A stretch of 64,000 bases of DNA from Mycobacterium sp. D16Q13 (GCF_002013375.1 NZ_MAEW01000003.1:186001-250000); one strand, 5' to 3'. Counted from the stretch's first letter, positions 25,866 through 34,402 are shown. Notes: generated by a model from the letters alone, not told the origin. Numbers and translations are program-made.

Positions 25866-26937
25866 AGCCGAAGAACATGTTGCGCCGCCCGGCAAGCAGC
25901 CGGTACAGCGTCTGTTGAATCGTCTCGCGCACCTGGTCGGTGACGTCGAAGGTGACCATCGGGTCGTCGGCGGCCGCGTCGTCATACCCGTCCGTGGGGA
26001 TGGGCGTGCCGAACTCGATGTGCCACTTGGACGGCAGCGGCACCAAGCCGACGGGTCCAGCCGCCGGGAACAGCGGGGTCACCGGGAAGTACGGCAGCCC
26101 AAATAGCCGGGCGATGACCTTCAGGTCGGCGATCATCGGGTAAATCTCCTCGGATCCGACGATCGAGCAGGGGATGATCGGCGCTCCGGTCCGAATGGCT
26201 GCCGCGACGAATCCCCCGCGACCGAACCGCTGCAGCTTGTAGCGATCCTTGAACGGCTTGCCCAGACCCTTGTATCCCTCGGGGAACACGGCGGTCAGCT
26301 CGCCCGCGGACAGTAGCCGGTGCGCATCGGCGGTGCAGGCCAGCGTATGACCGGCTTTTCGCGCCAACTGCCCCAGGAACGGTGCGTCGAACACCATATC
26401 GGCGGCCAGGTTGCGCAGGGTCCGGTTGCCGGGACAGCGGTCGTGTACCGCCACCGACAGCATCAGACCATCGAGCGGCAGCACACCCGCGTGGTTAGCC
26501 ACAACCAGGGCTCCACCGGTCGCTGGAATGTTCTCTACACCGGTCACGTCCACTCTGAACCATCGGTTGAACAATGGCCTCAGCAAAGGAAGTAAGAGTG
26601 ATTCGTTGAGATGCTCGTCGAACCCGAAATCATCAACGCTGTAGTCGCCGCCCACCCGGCGGCGAATGAACTCAGCGACGGCGGCAATGTTGGCCGCGAG
26701 CGCGGTCAGCGACTCCTCGTCGCCCACGTGCGCGTTGCCCTGCGCCGCACGGATCTCGTTGAGGTCATGGATCACCGCGGCAGTGTCCGTGGAGTTTTCG
26801 GCCGGCGTACCGCTTGCCAACGATGACGGGTGCCGCCTTCCGGCGTCGGCACGAGCCTCTGCCCGGCGAGCGCGTGCAGCATGGCGCTCCGAATTAGCCT
26901 GCAGTTGAATGACTTTGGCTTTTGTTTCACCGGCCAT
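25864..26937 (-). CDS. PlsC-type 1-acylglycerol-phosphate acyltransferase family protein (Rv0502-like)
   Basis: 357 residues from ATG 26937, with a strong GGAGGTG seven bases upstream. The N-terminal 70 residues are Ala/Arg-rich and charged, probably helical. The acyltransferase domain follows: NHAGVLPLD (the NHx4D catalytic motif) in the middle and FPEG in LTAVFPEGYKG. It should move an acyl chain to a lipid acceptor at the inner membrane face. It is 22 bases downstream of the galE2-like gene, the same pair as Rv0502-Rv0501, so the two are probably co-transcribed. Confidence 0.88.
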   Translation of the reverse strand: MAGETKAKVIQLQANSERHAARARRAEARADAGRRHPSSLASGTPAENSTDTAAVIHDLNEIRAAQGNAHVGDEESLTALAANIAAVAEFIRRRVGGDYSVDDFGFDEHLNESLLLPLLRPLFNRWFRVDVTGVENIPATGGALVVANHAGVLPLDGLMLSVAVHDRCPGNRTLRNLAADMVFDAPFLGQLARKAGHTLACTADAHRLLSAGELTAVFPEGYKGLGKPFKDRYKLQRFGRGGFVAAAIRTGAPIIPCSIVGSEEIYPMIADLKVIARLFGLPYFPVTPLFPAAGPVGLVPLPSKWHIEFGTPIPTDGYDDAAADDPMVTFDVTDQVRETIQQTLYRLLAGRRNMFFG

Positions 26938-26959
26938 GCTTTTCACCTCCACCCTATTT

Positions 26960-28024
26960 CTACGAACTGATCTTCTGCGCGAGAGCCACCGCACGATCTC
27001 CTAAAGAGCGTACCCACTCTGGCTCGATAACTGGAGTGATCCCGCGGCCCCGAACGTAATCTCCAAAGGCGCCCATGGTCGTCCACTTGGGCTGATACCC
27101 GAGCTCGGTCTTCATGCGGGTGTTGTCCATCGCGCGCCCATACGCCAGCCAGTCACGCTGTTCGGAACTCAGCTCGGTGTACCTGGTGCCCTTGGTGAAG
27201 GACGCGATCGCTGCTACCGCAAACGAGGGGACGGGGATGCCGAGTTGTCCGGAACGACGGACCGCCTGCGACATCATCATCATGCCGTCGGCCGCGATGT
27301 TGAACGTGCCCGCCTTACCGGCCATGGTGGCGCGCTCGAGTGCGCCCAGCGCATCCTGCTCATGCAGCAGCTGCAGGCGGGCGTCGCGTCCGAGCATGGT
27401 CGGGACCACCGGCCCCGCCAGATAACGAGCCAGCGCGGTATCCATACCGGGGCCGATCAGGTTGGCCAACCGCAGAATCGTCACCGCGACATCGGGCCGG
27501 CGACGGCCCAGACCGCGGGCATAGCTCTCGATGTCGATGCTGTCCCGCGCGAATCCGTCGGATGGTGGGCGGCGAGCACCCATCTCTTCGGTGAACATCA
27601 CCGGATCGCGACCGCTGGACCCGTACACCTGCGCCGTCGATTTGACGACGACGCGTTGCACGGTGGGCGCTTTCTGGCAGGCCGCGAACAGCTGCATCGC
27701 ACCCATCACGTTCAGTTCCTTGAGCGCAGCGCGCCCACCCGAACGCGGGGAGTACGAGGCCGAGGCGGTGTGCACCACCGTATCGACCTCACCGTTGCGG
27801 ATGACCTTCGCGATGAACGGGTTGCGAATATCGGCCCGCACAAACTCGGCCCGGCCCATCCTGCGCAGCAGGTCCTTGCTGGGAGCGACGGCGTCCACCG
27901 CGATGACGCGGTTGATCATCGGGTTCTGCACCAGGCGTGCAGCCAGGTAGCCCCCGAGGAATCGGCTGGCCCCGGTGACCAGCACCACCCGCGGGTAATG
28001 CAGATTGGTCTCACCGGTGCTCAC
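26960..28024 (-). CDS. NAD-dependent epimerase/dehydratase (extended SDR; Rv0501/GalE2-like)
   Basis: 354 residues. The NAD-binding motif VTGASRFLGGYLA is at about 16-28; VDTVVHTASASYSPRSGG follows, then SYARGLGRRRPD at the position where the YxxxK catalytic pair is expected. The Lys of that motif is not in register, so classical epimerase catalysis is doubtful. M. tuberculosis Rv0501 is annotated GalE2 by homology. It sits between the acyltransferase and bS22 genes; a lipid or envelope sugar role would fit its acyltransferase partner. Confidence 0.82.
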   Translation of the reverse strand: MSTGETNLHYPRVVLVTGASRFLGGYLAARLVQNPMINRVIAVDAVAPSKDLLRRMGRAEFVRADIRNPFIAKVIRNGEVDTVVHTASASYSPRSGGRAALKELNVMGAMQLFAACQKAPTVQRVVVKSTAQVYGSSGRDPVMFTEEMGARRPPSDGFARDSIDIESYARGLGRRRPDVAVTILRLANLIGPGMDTALARYLAGPVVPTMLGRDARLQLLHEQDALGALERATMAGKAGTFNIAADGMMMMSQAVRRSGQLGIPVPSFAVAAIASFTKGTRYTELSSEQRDWLAYGRAMDNTRMKTELGYQPKWTTMGAFGDYVRGRGITPVIEPEWVRSLGDRAVALAQKISS

Positions 28025-28087
28025 GGACGAAGCCTATCCATCACAGCACCAATGGGCATCCCGAGCGGATACCCACTAACGCAAGGT

Positions 28088-28189
28088 TTACTTACCGAGT
28101 TTTCTGCGCTGAACCCGGGTGCGGCGAAGCAGCTTGCGGTGCTTCTTCTTGGACATACGCTTGCGCCGCTTCTTGATAACTGAACCCAT
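28088..28189 (-). CDS. Small ribosomal subunit protein bS22 (33 residues, AURKAIP1/COX24-like)
   Basis: ATG 28189 with AGGAG three bases upstream opens a 33-residue, extremely basic protein: it begins [19 protein letters not shown] and ends [12 protein letters not shown], stop TAA 28088-28090. This matches the tiny bS22 protein seen in mycobacterial 30S ribosome structures and the AURKAIP1/COX24 C-terminal motif. It is conserved between galE2-like and the HTH gene, as in M. tuberculosis (Rv0500B). At this length it is easily missed by gene finders. Confidence 0.93.
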
Positions 28190-28345
28190 GAACTCCTGCT
28201 AACTACTTTGAAATCGTCTTTTCCGTGGGCGGTGCACAGCGGCTTATGCCAGCCGTACACGAGCGCCCTAACCCCTCAAGGCTTAAAACCAGGGTGCCGC
28301 ATGACTCTACCCGTTACGGTCCCCCGTCAGGAAACCGGCCGAATC

Positions 28346-28359
28346 GGGGGGTACCCCCC
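28346..28359. promoter_or_regulatory. Perfect 14-bp palindrome GGGGGGTACCCCCC
   Basis: Six G, TA, six C, without a spacer, lies between the HTH gene stop (28393) and the bS22 gene. A second short inverted stretch (GGTACC) occurs at 28370-28375. Loopless symmetry favours a protein-binding site over a terminator, but no family is recognised. It could act as promoter element for bS22, which otherwise has a 200-base upstream gap. Confidence 0.4.
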
Positions 28360-28392
28360 ACGAGTGAGAGGTACCCATCCGCTTGCGGGGGC

Positions 28393-28653
28393 CTATCCAG
28401 CGTCGAAGTACGAGGCCTGCAGCAGATCGTTGACGGCCTTGGCGTGCACACGGAACGATCGGCCGACCCGCACCGCGGGCAGCTCTCCGTTGTGCACCAG
28501 CCGGTAAACAGTCATCTTGCTGACGCGCATCAGCGCGGCGACCTCGGCGACTGTGAGGAACTGAGCTTTTCCAGATTGGCCAGTAGCCGCCGCATCACGG
28601 CCCGGCTTGGCGCCGGCCCCGTCGCGCGCGGATGGCCCGTTCATTGAAGTCAT
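28393..28653 (-). CDS. Helix-turn-helix (MerR/excisionase-type) DNA-binding protein, Rv0500A-like
   Basis: 86 residues from ATG 28653; the frame is open upstream but conserved mycobacterial N-termini (MTSxNGPSARD) begin here. After a flexible 30 residues comes a single winged HTH: FLTVAEVAALMRVSKMTVYRLVHNG then LPAVRVGRSFRVH, the excisionase/BldC pattern. The actinobacterial BldC family controls development genes; the target here is unknown. It lies downstream of proC with a 142-bp gap that carries a strong hairpin. Confidence 0.88.
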   Translation of the reverse strand: MTSMNGPSARDGAGAKPGRDAAATGQSGKAQFLTVAEVAALMRVSKMTVYRLVHNGELPAVRVGRSFRVHAKAVNDLLQASYFDAG

Positions 28654-28684
28654 CGCATACCCATTTCCCTTGGCACATGTCGTG

Positions 28685-28707
28685 CCGCCGATCTTCCCCA
28701 TCGGCGG
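28685..28707 (-). promoter_or_regulatory. Hairpin in the leader of the HTH gene
   Basis: CCGCCGAT-CTTCCCC-ATCGGCGG has perfect 8-bp arms extended by a T-A and a G-T pair, 32 bases upstream of the HTH gene start. No T-run follows on the minus strand. A second small stem (GGCAC/GTGCC) lies between it and the ribosome site. It may end proC transcription or act as a leader structure; only the symmetry is seen. Confidence 0.4.
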
Positions 28708-28795
28708 TACGGACACGCACGTGCTAGAAGGAGAATAGCGGGACCAGTGGGGTTACTGATACCCGTGTGGGCTAATTGATCAAGATTTGGTTAAA

Positions 28796-29683
28796 TTACT
28801 CTGATGTGATTCCGAGCTGCTCGGAGCGGGTTTTTGCGGCTTCGACGGCCGCGTAGACGCTTGCCCGCAAACCTCCACGTTCCAATTCACGCAGCGCAGC
28901 GGCGGTAGTGCCACCCGGCGAGGTAATCGTCGCGCGAAGCTCGGCAGCGGTCGTATCCACCTCGGTGCGGGTCTGCAGTCCGGGGGCACGATTTTCGTCG
29001 GTTTCCGCCCGTTCGAGGAGCATCGCAGCGGATCCGGCCATGGTTTGGATGACCAGGTCGGTTGCGACGGGGCGAGTGAGACCCGAAGCGACCCCCGCAT
29101 CGACGAGCGCCTCCACAAGCAAAAAGAAGTAGGCCGGGCCCGATCCCGACAGCGCGGTGACGGTATCCATCTGGGATTCGGCCACCTTGATGACGCTGCC
29201 CACCGACTCCAGCAGCTCGGCGACGGCGCTCAGCTGCTCGTCGGTCGCGAACCGGCCCTTGGCGATGGCGCTGACCCCGGCGCCGACGAGCATCGGCGCG
29301 TTTGGCATCACCCGTACTACCGGCGCCCCGGCGGCCAGCTTGGACTCGAAGAAGCCCGCGGAAACTCCTGCCGCCACCGAGACCAACACCTGTTCGGTCT
29401 CGCGTTCATCACCCTCCGCGTCCAGTTTCGCCAGCGCGGCGGCGATCTCGCTGGTCGCGCTCTCGACATCGGATGGTTTGACCGCCACCACAATGAAGTC
29501 GGCGCCCTCGACGGCGTCGGCCACCTCGCTGACCCGGATGGAGTACGCCTCGGCCAGGGCCTTCGCCCGAGCGGGGACCTTCTCGGAAACGACGATGTCC
29601 TTGGCTTGCCGCCCCGCTCGCAGCAGCCCGGAGATAAGTGCTTCGCCGATATTGCCGCCACCGATAATTGCGATTCTGGACAT
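28796..29683 (-). CDS. proC: Pyrroline-5-carboxylate reductase
   Basis: 295 residues from ATG 29683. It makes proline from pyrroline-5-carboxylate with NAD(P)H. The Rossmann motif is IAIIGGGNIGEALISGLL at the N-terminus; VVRVMPNAPMLVGAGVSAI and the C-terminal dimer block TALSGSGPAYFFLLVEALVDAG are intact, as is LREQ/K-type end TTAAALRELERGGLRASV. Conserved in place next to the Rv0500A/Rv0500B homologues. Divergent from the beta-lactamase-fold gene, 174 bases between starts. Confidence 0.96.
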   Translation of the reverse strand: MSRIAIIGGGNIGEALISGLLRAGRQAKDIVVSEKVPARAKALAEAYSIRVSEVADAVEGADFIVVAVKPSDVESATSEIAAALAKLDAEGDERETEQVLVSVAAGVSAGFFESKLAAGAPVVRVMPNAPMLVGAGVSAIAKGRFATDEQLSAVAELLESVGSVIKVAESQMDTVTALSGSGPAYFFLLVEALVDAGVASGLTRPVATDLVIQTMAGSAAMLLERAETDENRAPGLQTRTEVDTTAAELRATITSPGGTTAAALRELERGGLRASVYAAVEAAKTRSEQLGITSE

Positions 29684-29857
29684 GGCGACCAGCATGGCAG
29701 ACCAGCTAGCGCGCCCGGAAACGGCTTTCTGGCCGGGCGTCGGGTGTCCCGCGCCCTATGTGCACGCAGATAGGCACATTCGCCTCGGTTTGTGACTCTT
29801 CGCAGACCTGGCGCCAAGTGGTGGCGCACAGCGGGGTATCCGGACTACAAGTTACAT

Positions 29858-31102
29858 ATGTCACAACCGCAGCGTCGCGTGGAGACGGACCCAGTTTCCG
29901 CACCTGAATCCGTCGGCACCGGCCTGCCTGACGGGGTACGTGGGTGGGCACAGCCCGAGTTCGACCGGGTGGTCCGGCGGTTCGCGTCCATGTATGTCGG
30001 CCACCCCGGCGGCGGCGCGCTCTGCGTCTACGTCGACGGCGAACCGGTTCTCGATATCTGGGCCGGTGAAGCACGGCCTGGCTTGTCATGGACCCGCGAC
30101 ACCGCCCCGATCGTCTATTCGGCATCGAAGGGTCTGACCGCCACGGTGATTCATCGCCTGGCCGACCGGGGATTACTGAGCTACGACGCTCCCGTCGCCC
30201 GCTACTGGCCGGAGTTCGCCGCCAACGGCAAGGAAGCGGTTACCGTGCGCGATGTGCTGGCGCACAAGTCCGGTTTGGCGGCGCTGGCCGCGATCGCCTC
30301 GACCCCCGAGGAGCTTCTCGACCACGAACTCATGGAGCAGCGACTCGCCGCCATACCGGTCGGGCGCTACTACGGCAAGGCCGCCTATCACGCGATGAGC
30401 TACGGCTGGCTACTGGCCGGGCTGGCGCGAGCGATCACCGGCACCGATATGCGCACGCTGTATCGCACCGAGCTCGCGGACGTTCTCGGGGTCGACGGCA
30501 TTCACCTGGGCCGCCCGCCTGCCGATTCGCCGACGGTCCCTGCGGGTATCTACGCGCAGCTCGACAAGGCCGTGAAGCTGCCGTTTCTCTCGCGCGGTCT
30601 GTCCATCGGCGCACGTGTCGTCGACTTCATGCCCGGTGCGCGGGGCGCCGCCGGAGCGATCCACCTGCCGGGAGCCGAGCGCATCGTCGCCGACGACGGA
30701 CACACCAGCGCTCCTGTGTTCGACACCCAGATGGGTGCGGGCAACGCCATCTGCACCGCCCCCGCGCTGGCCAAGCTCTACGGCGCGCTGAGCAATCGGG
30801 GAAGCGTGGACGGCAGGCAGCTGCTTTCGGCCGAGAAGACCGCCGAACTCGCTCACGGCCGCGGGGGCAGGCCCAACCTTCCCGTCACTCGCGATCTTTG
30901 GGAACTCGGCTATCACTGCATCCCCGCGCCGGGTTTGGCGGGCGGTTTCGGACATATGGGCGCGGGCGGTTCCACCGGATGGGCGGACCCGAAGCGCCGC
31001 ATTGCCGTTGGGCTGGCACACAACCATCTGATCCTGCGCAACCCGCTGCACAACGTGGCCTTTCCCCGGTTATGGGCGGCGACCGTGCGGAGCGCGCGCT
31101 AG
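29858..31102 (+). CDS. Serine beta-lactamase-fold hydrolase (class C/esterase type)
   Basis: 414 residues from ATG 29858. The SxxK motif is S88-A-S-K91 in [21 protein letters not shown], followed by [14 protein letters not shown], characteristic of Beta-lactamase (PF00144) enzymes. The second motif (usually Y-x-N) appears as [12 protein letters not shown], Tyr kept, Asn absent. The C-terminal [15 protein letters not shown] takes the HxG place. No signal peptide is visible, so an intracellular esterase or lipid hydrolase is more likely than an antibiotic beta-lactamase. Ends overlapping by four bases with the convergent R2lox gene. Confidence 0.87.
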   Translation: MSQPQRRVETDPVSAPESVGTGLPDGVRGWAQPEFDRVVRRFASMYVGHPGGGALCVYVDGEPVLDIWAGEARPGLSWTRDTAPIVYSASKGLTATVIHRLADRGLLSYDAPVARYWPEFAANGKEAVTVRDVLAHKSGLAALAAIASTPEELLDHELMEQRLAAIPVGRYYGKAAYHAMSYGWLLAGLARAITGTDMRTLYRTELADVLGVDGIHLGRPPADSPTVPAGIYAQLDKAVKLPFLSRGLSIGARVVDFMPGARGAAGAIHLPGAERIVADDGHTSAPVFDTQMGAGNAICTAPALAKLYGALSNRGSVDGRQLLSAEKTAELAHGRGGRPNLPVTRDLWELGYHCIPAPGLAGGFGHMGAGGSTGWADPKRRIAVGLAHNHLILRNPLHNVAFPRLWAATVRSAR

Positions 31103-32040
31103 GCCGTGGCCGCGAGCGCCCGCCGATCCTCGGCAGCAAAGGTGTCTTCCAGCTGGAGCGGTGAGTAGTCGAGATCGATCTCACCGAGTGGGCGCCCACG
31201 CGCGCTGCTGATGGTTCCGAACCGGCGCATTCCCTTGTCGGCGGAGTACTGCATGAACTCGTCCAGCACGAGCCCAAACGGGGTGTCGTCGCCGTACAGT
31301 CCGAAGCCTTCCTCGGTGAGACGCAACGCGATGGGGATGAGTTCGTTCATGCGGGCCTCGAACACCGGCCAGTTGGCGTCGTCGGCGGCGACATGCCGCC
31401 GGCAGGTGAAGGTGCCCCAGGCCATGTGGCGCCGCTCGTCGTCGCCGATCCGCCGGATCAGTTCCTGCATACCGGGCAGAATCCCTCGGTCCACACAAAT
31501 CTTGTGCCATGCAAAGTATCCCGTGAGCGCCAGCATCCCCTCGACGACGTGGTTATACGTCACCGATGCACGAATCTGGGCGGCCGGTGACGGGTCCGTG
31601 GCCAGCGTTGCCAACGCGTCGGGAAGCTCATCGAAAAAGATCTCGCGGTATGCCGGAAGGTCGTCGAGGTAGCCGTGCAGATCGTCGATGATCCCCACGG
31701 CGTCGAGCCAGAGCCTAAACACCTGGGTGTGCTTGGCCTCCTCAAAGGCGAACTGCGTCAAGTACATTTCGTCACCGAGCCGCCCCTCGGCGCGCATCGC
31801 CGCCATGAACGGCTGAATATCCTGCGTCACCGATTCCTCACCGGCGATGAACTGCGCGCACAGGCGCGTCGCGTAGTCGCGCTCTCGATCGCTGAGTGAC
31901 TCCCAGTCCGCCCGGTCGCGCGAGAAGTCGATATCGGCAGGATCCCAGAACTTCGCATTGCCGCCGGCGAAAAGCTTGAGCGGCAAAGAATCCCAGTTGA
32001 GCCCTCCCTTGCGTAACGATCCGTAGTGTGTCCGCGTCAT
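31099..32040 (-). CDS. R2-like ligand-binding oxidase (R2lox)
   Basis: 313 residues from ATG 32040, with AGGAGG five bases upstream. Often annotated as ribonucleotide reductase beta subunit, but the residues are those of R2lox: metal ligands Glu68, Glu101, His104, Glu167, Glu202, His205, and the Val71-Tyr162 pair that forms the ether crosslink in the M. tuberculosis protein Rv0233. The RNR radical Tyr region is not conserved and no large-subunit gene is adjacent. It binds a Mn/Fe centre and a fatty-acid-like ligand; the reaction is unknown. Confidence 0.92.
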   Translation of the reverse strand: MTRTHYGSLRKGGLNWDSLPLKLFAGGNAKFWDPADIDFSRDRADWESLSDRERDYATRLCAQFIAGEESVTQDIQPFMAAMRAEGRLGDEMYLTQFAFEEAKHTQVFRLWLDAVGIIDDLHGYLDDLPAYREIFFDELPDALATLATDPSPAAQIRASVTYNHVVEGMLALTGYFAWHKICVDRGILPGMQELIRRIGDDERRHMAWGTFTCRRHVAADDANWPVFEARMNELIPIALRLTEEGFGLYGDDTPFGLVLDEFMQYSADKGMRRFGTISSARGRPLGEIDLDYSPLQLEDTFAAEDRRALAATA

Positions 32041-32243
32041 GAGGGCCTCCTAGTGTCGACATTGACCTAGTAACCATCCTGAGTATGAGGCAGCTCACAA
32101 TCAAGAGCTCAGTTCACCCACACCTAACGCAATCCGCGCGTGATGCAGTCGGCAGCCTCCGGAGCGATGCGGCCGGGAATCTCCGTGCACTCCTACGCTT
32201 CCCGTATGCAGGGAGACCAGAGCCGTGATCTACCCGCAGGGCG

Positions 32244-32750
32244 TCACCGCGAGTCAGCCCCGAGACGCGCGATCAGCTGCCGCATGGTCCCCAGCGCATC
32301 CTCAAGTTGTTGGTCGTCGATCGAATCAGCAATCCGGTCAGCCCAGGGGCGTTGAGCCACGGCTATCCGGTGAACAGCCCAATTCCCCGCTTGCGTACAG
32401 GCCAGCATTTTGGCTCGACGGTGAGCCGGATTCGGCAGGTACTCGGCAAGACCCTTCTCGACGAGCAGGTCAGCCACACGAAGTACTCCCTGGCGGGTCA
32501 TCCCCATGCGACGGGCGATGTCTGGCACAGCGCGCGGGCTGTCGAGAATGGCGCCGAGAACCTGCCACCATGCGGCGGTAATGTCGCCGTTCGCGGCGAG
32601 TTGTTGAGCCGCATCCAGGAACCGGGCATTGAGCCGGAAGGTCGCCAGGACAATCTCGCTCAGCAAGTCCCCGCCGTGCGTTCGCGCGGGCAGTTCAGGC
32701 CAATCTGGCGCAGGTACCCCTTCCGGAGGATGGCCGCGTATCTCGGTCAC
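32244..32750 (-). CDS. MarR family transcriptional regulator
   Basis: 168 residues from GTG 32750, overlapping the DJ-1 stop as GTGA; the longer open frame upstream is antisense-like Arg-rich sequence. The winged HTH covers about residues 55-115: AAWWQVLGAILDSPRAVPDIARRMGMTRQGVLRVADLLVEKG then YLPNPAHRRAKML (wing), named here by its ends only. Coupled to the DJ-1-like gene and facing two tandem 18-bp operators at 33367-33401, so it probably represses its own operon and responds to a small molecule. Confidence 0.86.
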   Translation of the reverse strand: MTEIRGHPPEGVPAPDWPELPARTHGGDLLSEIVLATFRLNARFLDAAQQLAANGDITAAWWQVLGAILDSPRAVPDIARRMGMTRQGVLRVADLLVEKGLAEYLPNPAHRRAKMLACTQAGNWAVHRIAVAQRPWADRIADSIDDQQLEDALGTMRQLIARLGADSR

Positions 32751-33373
32751 GACGCCTGCTGCACTCCGGCGAGCGTCGCGAAGGCCGCCAATTCTGCGCG
32801 GTCGAACAAGGCCTCGTAGGCGGCGAGTGTGGCTTCCGATGCCAATCCCAGGCGCCGCAAGACGGCGCACGCAAATTGGACGGGCGACTGGGGGCCAGCG
32901 GTGATTAGGTCTCCGTCCAGCACGGCACGCTCGTCGAGGTAGCGGGACCCACCGCGGTAACCGGTCGCTACGAGGTAGTCCGGCGCGGCGCTGGTGTGGT
33001 CGCGTTCGTCGAGTAAGCCGGCCCGAGCAAGCCCCGCAGTAGCCCCACAAATCGCGGCGACCGGTACCCCCGCCTCTAGGAAATGCTCTGCCGTAGTTAT
33101 GAACTCGGCCCCGCCTCCGTCATCCCACATGTGCGCACCGCCGAGTATCAAGAGGTCGCTGGCCGCGACGTCGAGCTCAGACAACACTAGATCGGGAAGC
33201 ACACGCAGGCCCCCCATCGTCGTCACGGGCAGGCGAGAAGCTGCGACGGTCACGACTCTCACCTTCGCCCGGGTGAAGCGGCCGGTTCTCAATTCGACAA
33301 GAAGGTGCCCGATCTCGGAGTCGGCCAGCCCGTCGTAGATGGCCACGTGAGCGACAGAAGGTGTCATTGACAT
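32747..33373 (-). CDS. DJ-1/PfpI family protein (class I glutamine amidotransferase-like)
   Basis: 208 residues from ATG 33373; ATG 33367 is also possible. The fold shows HVAIYDGLADSEIG at the N-terminus, LLILGGAHMWDD, and the nucleophile elbow AAICGATAGLA with Cys109. Members act as glyoxalases, deglycase-like enzymes or stress proteins; YajL/DJ-1-type acidic residue (Asp15 or Glu20 region) is present. The activity cannot be chosen from sequence. First gene of a two-gene unit with marR; an operator overlaps its start codon. Confidence 0.85.
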   Translation of the reverse strand: MSMTPSVAHVAIYDGLADSEIGHLLVELRTGRFTRAKVRVVTVAASRLPVTTMGGLRVLPDLVLSELDVAASDLLILGGAHMWDDGGGAEFITTAEHFLEAGVPVAAICGATAGLARAGLLDERDHTSAAPDYLVATGYRGGSRYLDERAVLDGDLITAGPQSPVQFACAVLRRLGLASEATLAAYEALFDRAELAAFATLAGVQQAS

Positions 33374-33401
33374 GATGTTGTCAATACGACAGCATGCTGT
33401 C
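33367..33401. promoter_or_regulatory. Two tandem MarR-type operators at the DJ-1/marR operon
   Basis: Site A (33367-33384) is TTGACA-N6-TGTCAA and covers the DJ-1 start codon. Site B (33388-33401) is the perfect palindrome GACAGCATGCTGTC, and the minus strand extends it to TTGACA-GCATGC-TGTCG. Centres are 19 bases apart, about two helical turns, so two dimers could bind the same face. Both share the TTGACA/TGTC arms, strong evidence for one regulator, most simply the MarR encoded downstream. Confidence 0.72.
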
Positions 33402-33443
33402 AATTTGGGATACCGTGGCGGCGCGACCAGCCACCACGAAACT

Positions 33444-33459
33444 CGCGGGCAGGCCCGCG
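33444..33459 (-). terminator. GC-rich stem-loop after an F420-type reductase gene
   Basis: CGCGGGC-AG-GCCCGCG starts five bases after the stop of the gene at 33464. The 7-bp arms are perfect, but the loop is only two bases and no T-run follows, as is common for mycobacterial terminators. It separates the reductase pair from the DJ-1/marR promoter. Confidence 0.45.
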
Positions 33460-33463
33460 GCGG

Positions 33464-33907
33464 TTACGCAGGTACGCAGATGATGACCGGGATCTCCCGG
33501 TCGGTGTTCTTCTGGTATCCCGCATACCCGGGGTTGGCCTTGACGATCGCCGGCCACAGCGCGGCCTTCTCCTCGGCAGAGGCGGTGTGCGCCGTGAAGG
33601 GACGCGCTACGTCGTCCACGGCGATCTCGACGGCCGGGTTCTTGACGAGGTTCTTGTACCAGGCCGGGTTCTCGGTGCCCCCACCGTAGGAGGCCACCAG
33701 CACCACCTTGTCGGGCTCATAGATCGGCGCGGTCAGCAGAGTGCCGCGGCGCTGTCCCGTCTTGCTACCGATGGTGTAGAGCTCCACCGGCTGCATGCCG
33801 AGCACCTTCTTGGGATACCGGCCGCCGGTGAGCGCGAGCACCGCCCGGTGTCCGTTCTCCAGGAACCATGCGCCGGTCCGGATTGCCCAATCAGGTTGTG
33901 TGCTCAC
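33464..33907 (-). CDS. Deazaflavin-dependent (DDN-family) nitroreductase-like protein
   Basis: 147 residues from GTG 33907; AAGGAG nine bases upstream fixes the start. Family pattern: ENGHRAVLALTGGRYP, VELYTIGSKTGQRRGTLLTAP (G-x-x-S/T-G signature), VLVASYGGGTENPAWYKNLVKNP and TAHTASAEEKAALWPAIV. These F420H2-dependent enzymes reduce nitro or enone substrates. It is a close tandem paralogue of the next gene upstream (10 bases away), and the two differ most in their N-terminal 20 residues. Confidence 0.86.
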   Translation of the reverse strand: MSTQPDWAIRTGAWFLENGHRAVLALTGGRYPKKVLGMQPVELYTIGSKTGQRRGTLLTAPIYEPDKVVLVASYGGGTENPAWYKNLVKNPAVEIAVDDVARPFTAHTASAEEKAALWPAIVKANPGYAGYQKNTDREIPVIICVPA

Positions 33908-33917
33908 AGAAATCTCC

Positions 33918-34373
33918 TTAAACCGGTTCACAGATGACGACGGGGATGTCCCGGGTGGTGCTGCGCTGATATCCCGCGTACGGGTTGCCGAATCCCCGGG
34001 TGATCTCCGGCCAGAGCGCAGCCTTCTCCTCGGGCGAGGCGGTGCGCGCCGTGTACGGCTTGGTCTGTCCGCGCACCGTGATCTCGACATTCGGATTGGC
34101 CACGAGATTCAGGTACCAGGCCGGGTGGTGCGAGGCGCCGCCGAGCGACGCGATCACGACAATCCGCTCCGGTGTGAAGATGGGCGAGCTCAACAAGGAC
34201 GACCGGCGTTCACCGGATTTGCGCCCTATGGTGTGCAGCTCCAGCGTTGGCATGAACCCGAGCTTGTGCGGCCAGCGGCCGCCGGTCAGCTTCAACAAGG
34301 CGCGGTGCCCGTTCTCGAGCACCCAGGCGCCCCGCTCGGCGGCCCAGTCAGGCGTCTTCTGCTTGTCACCCAT
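33918..34373 (-). CDS. Deazaflavin-dependent (DDN-family) nitroreductase-like protein, tandem paralogue
   Basis: 151 residues from ATG 34373, nine bases after GGAGG; a GTG three codons earlier would touch that site. Shares with the downstream copy ENGHRA(L/V)L, TIGRKSGERRSSLL, HPAWYLNLVANPNVE and TARTASPEEKAALWPEI, so the pair arose by tandem duplication. Putative role as above. Upstream lies the thioesterase gene on the same strand (29 bases), so these may be tail genes of that operon. Confidence 0.86.
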   Translation of the reverse strand: MGDKQKTPDWAAERGAWVLENGHRALLKLTGGRWPHKLGFMPTLELHTIGRKSGERRSSLLSSPIFTPERIVVIASLGGASHHPAWYLNLVANPNVEITVRGQTKPYTARTASPEEKAALWPEITRGFGNPYAGYQRSTTRDIPVVICEPV

Positions 34374-34402
34374 GGTCGGCACCCTCCAGTCGAGTAGCCC
34401 GA

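Noticed and set aside
32751..33050. N-terminal extension of the MarR protein
   Set aside because: Arg-rich out-of-frame reading of the DJ-1 gene; the GTGA overlap at 32750 is the better start.
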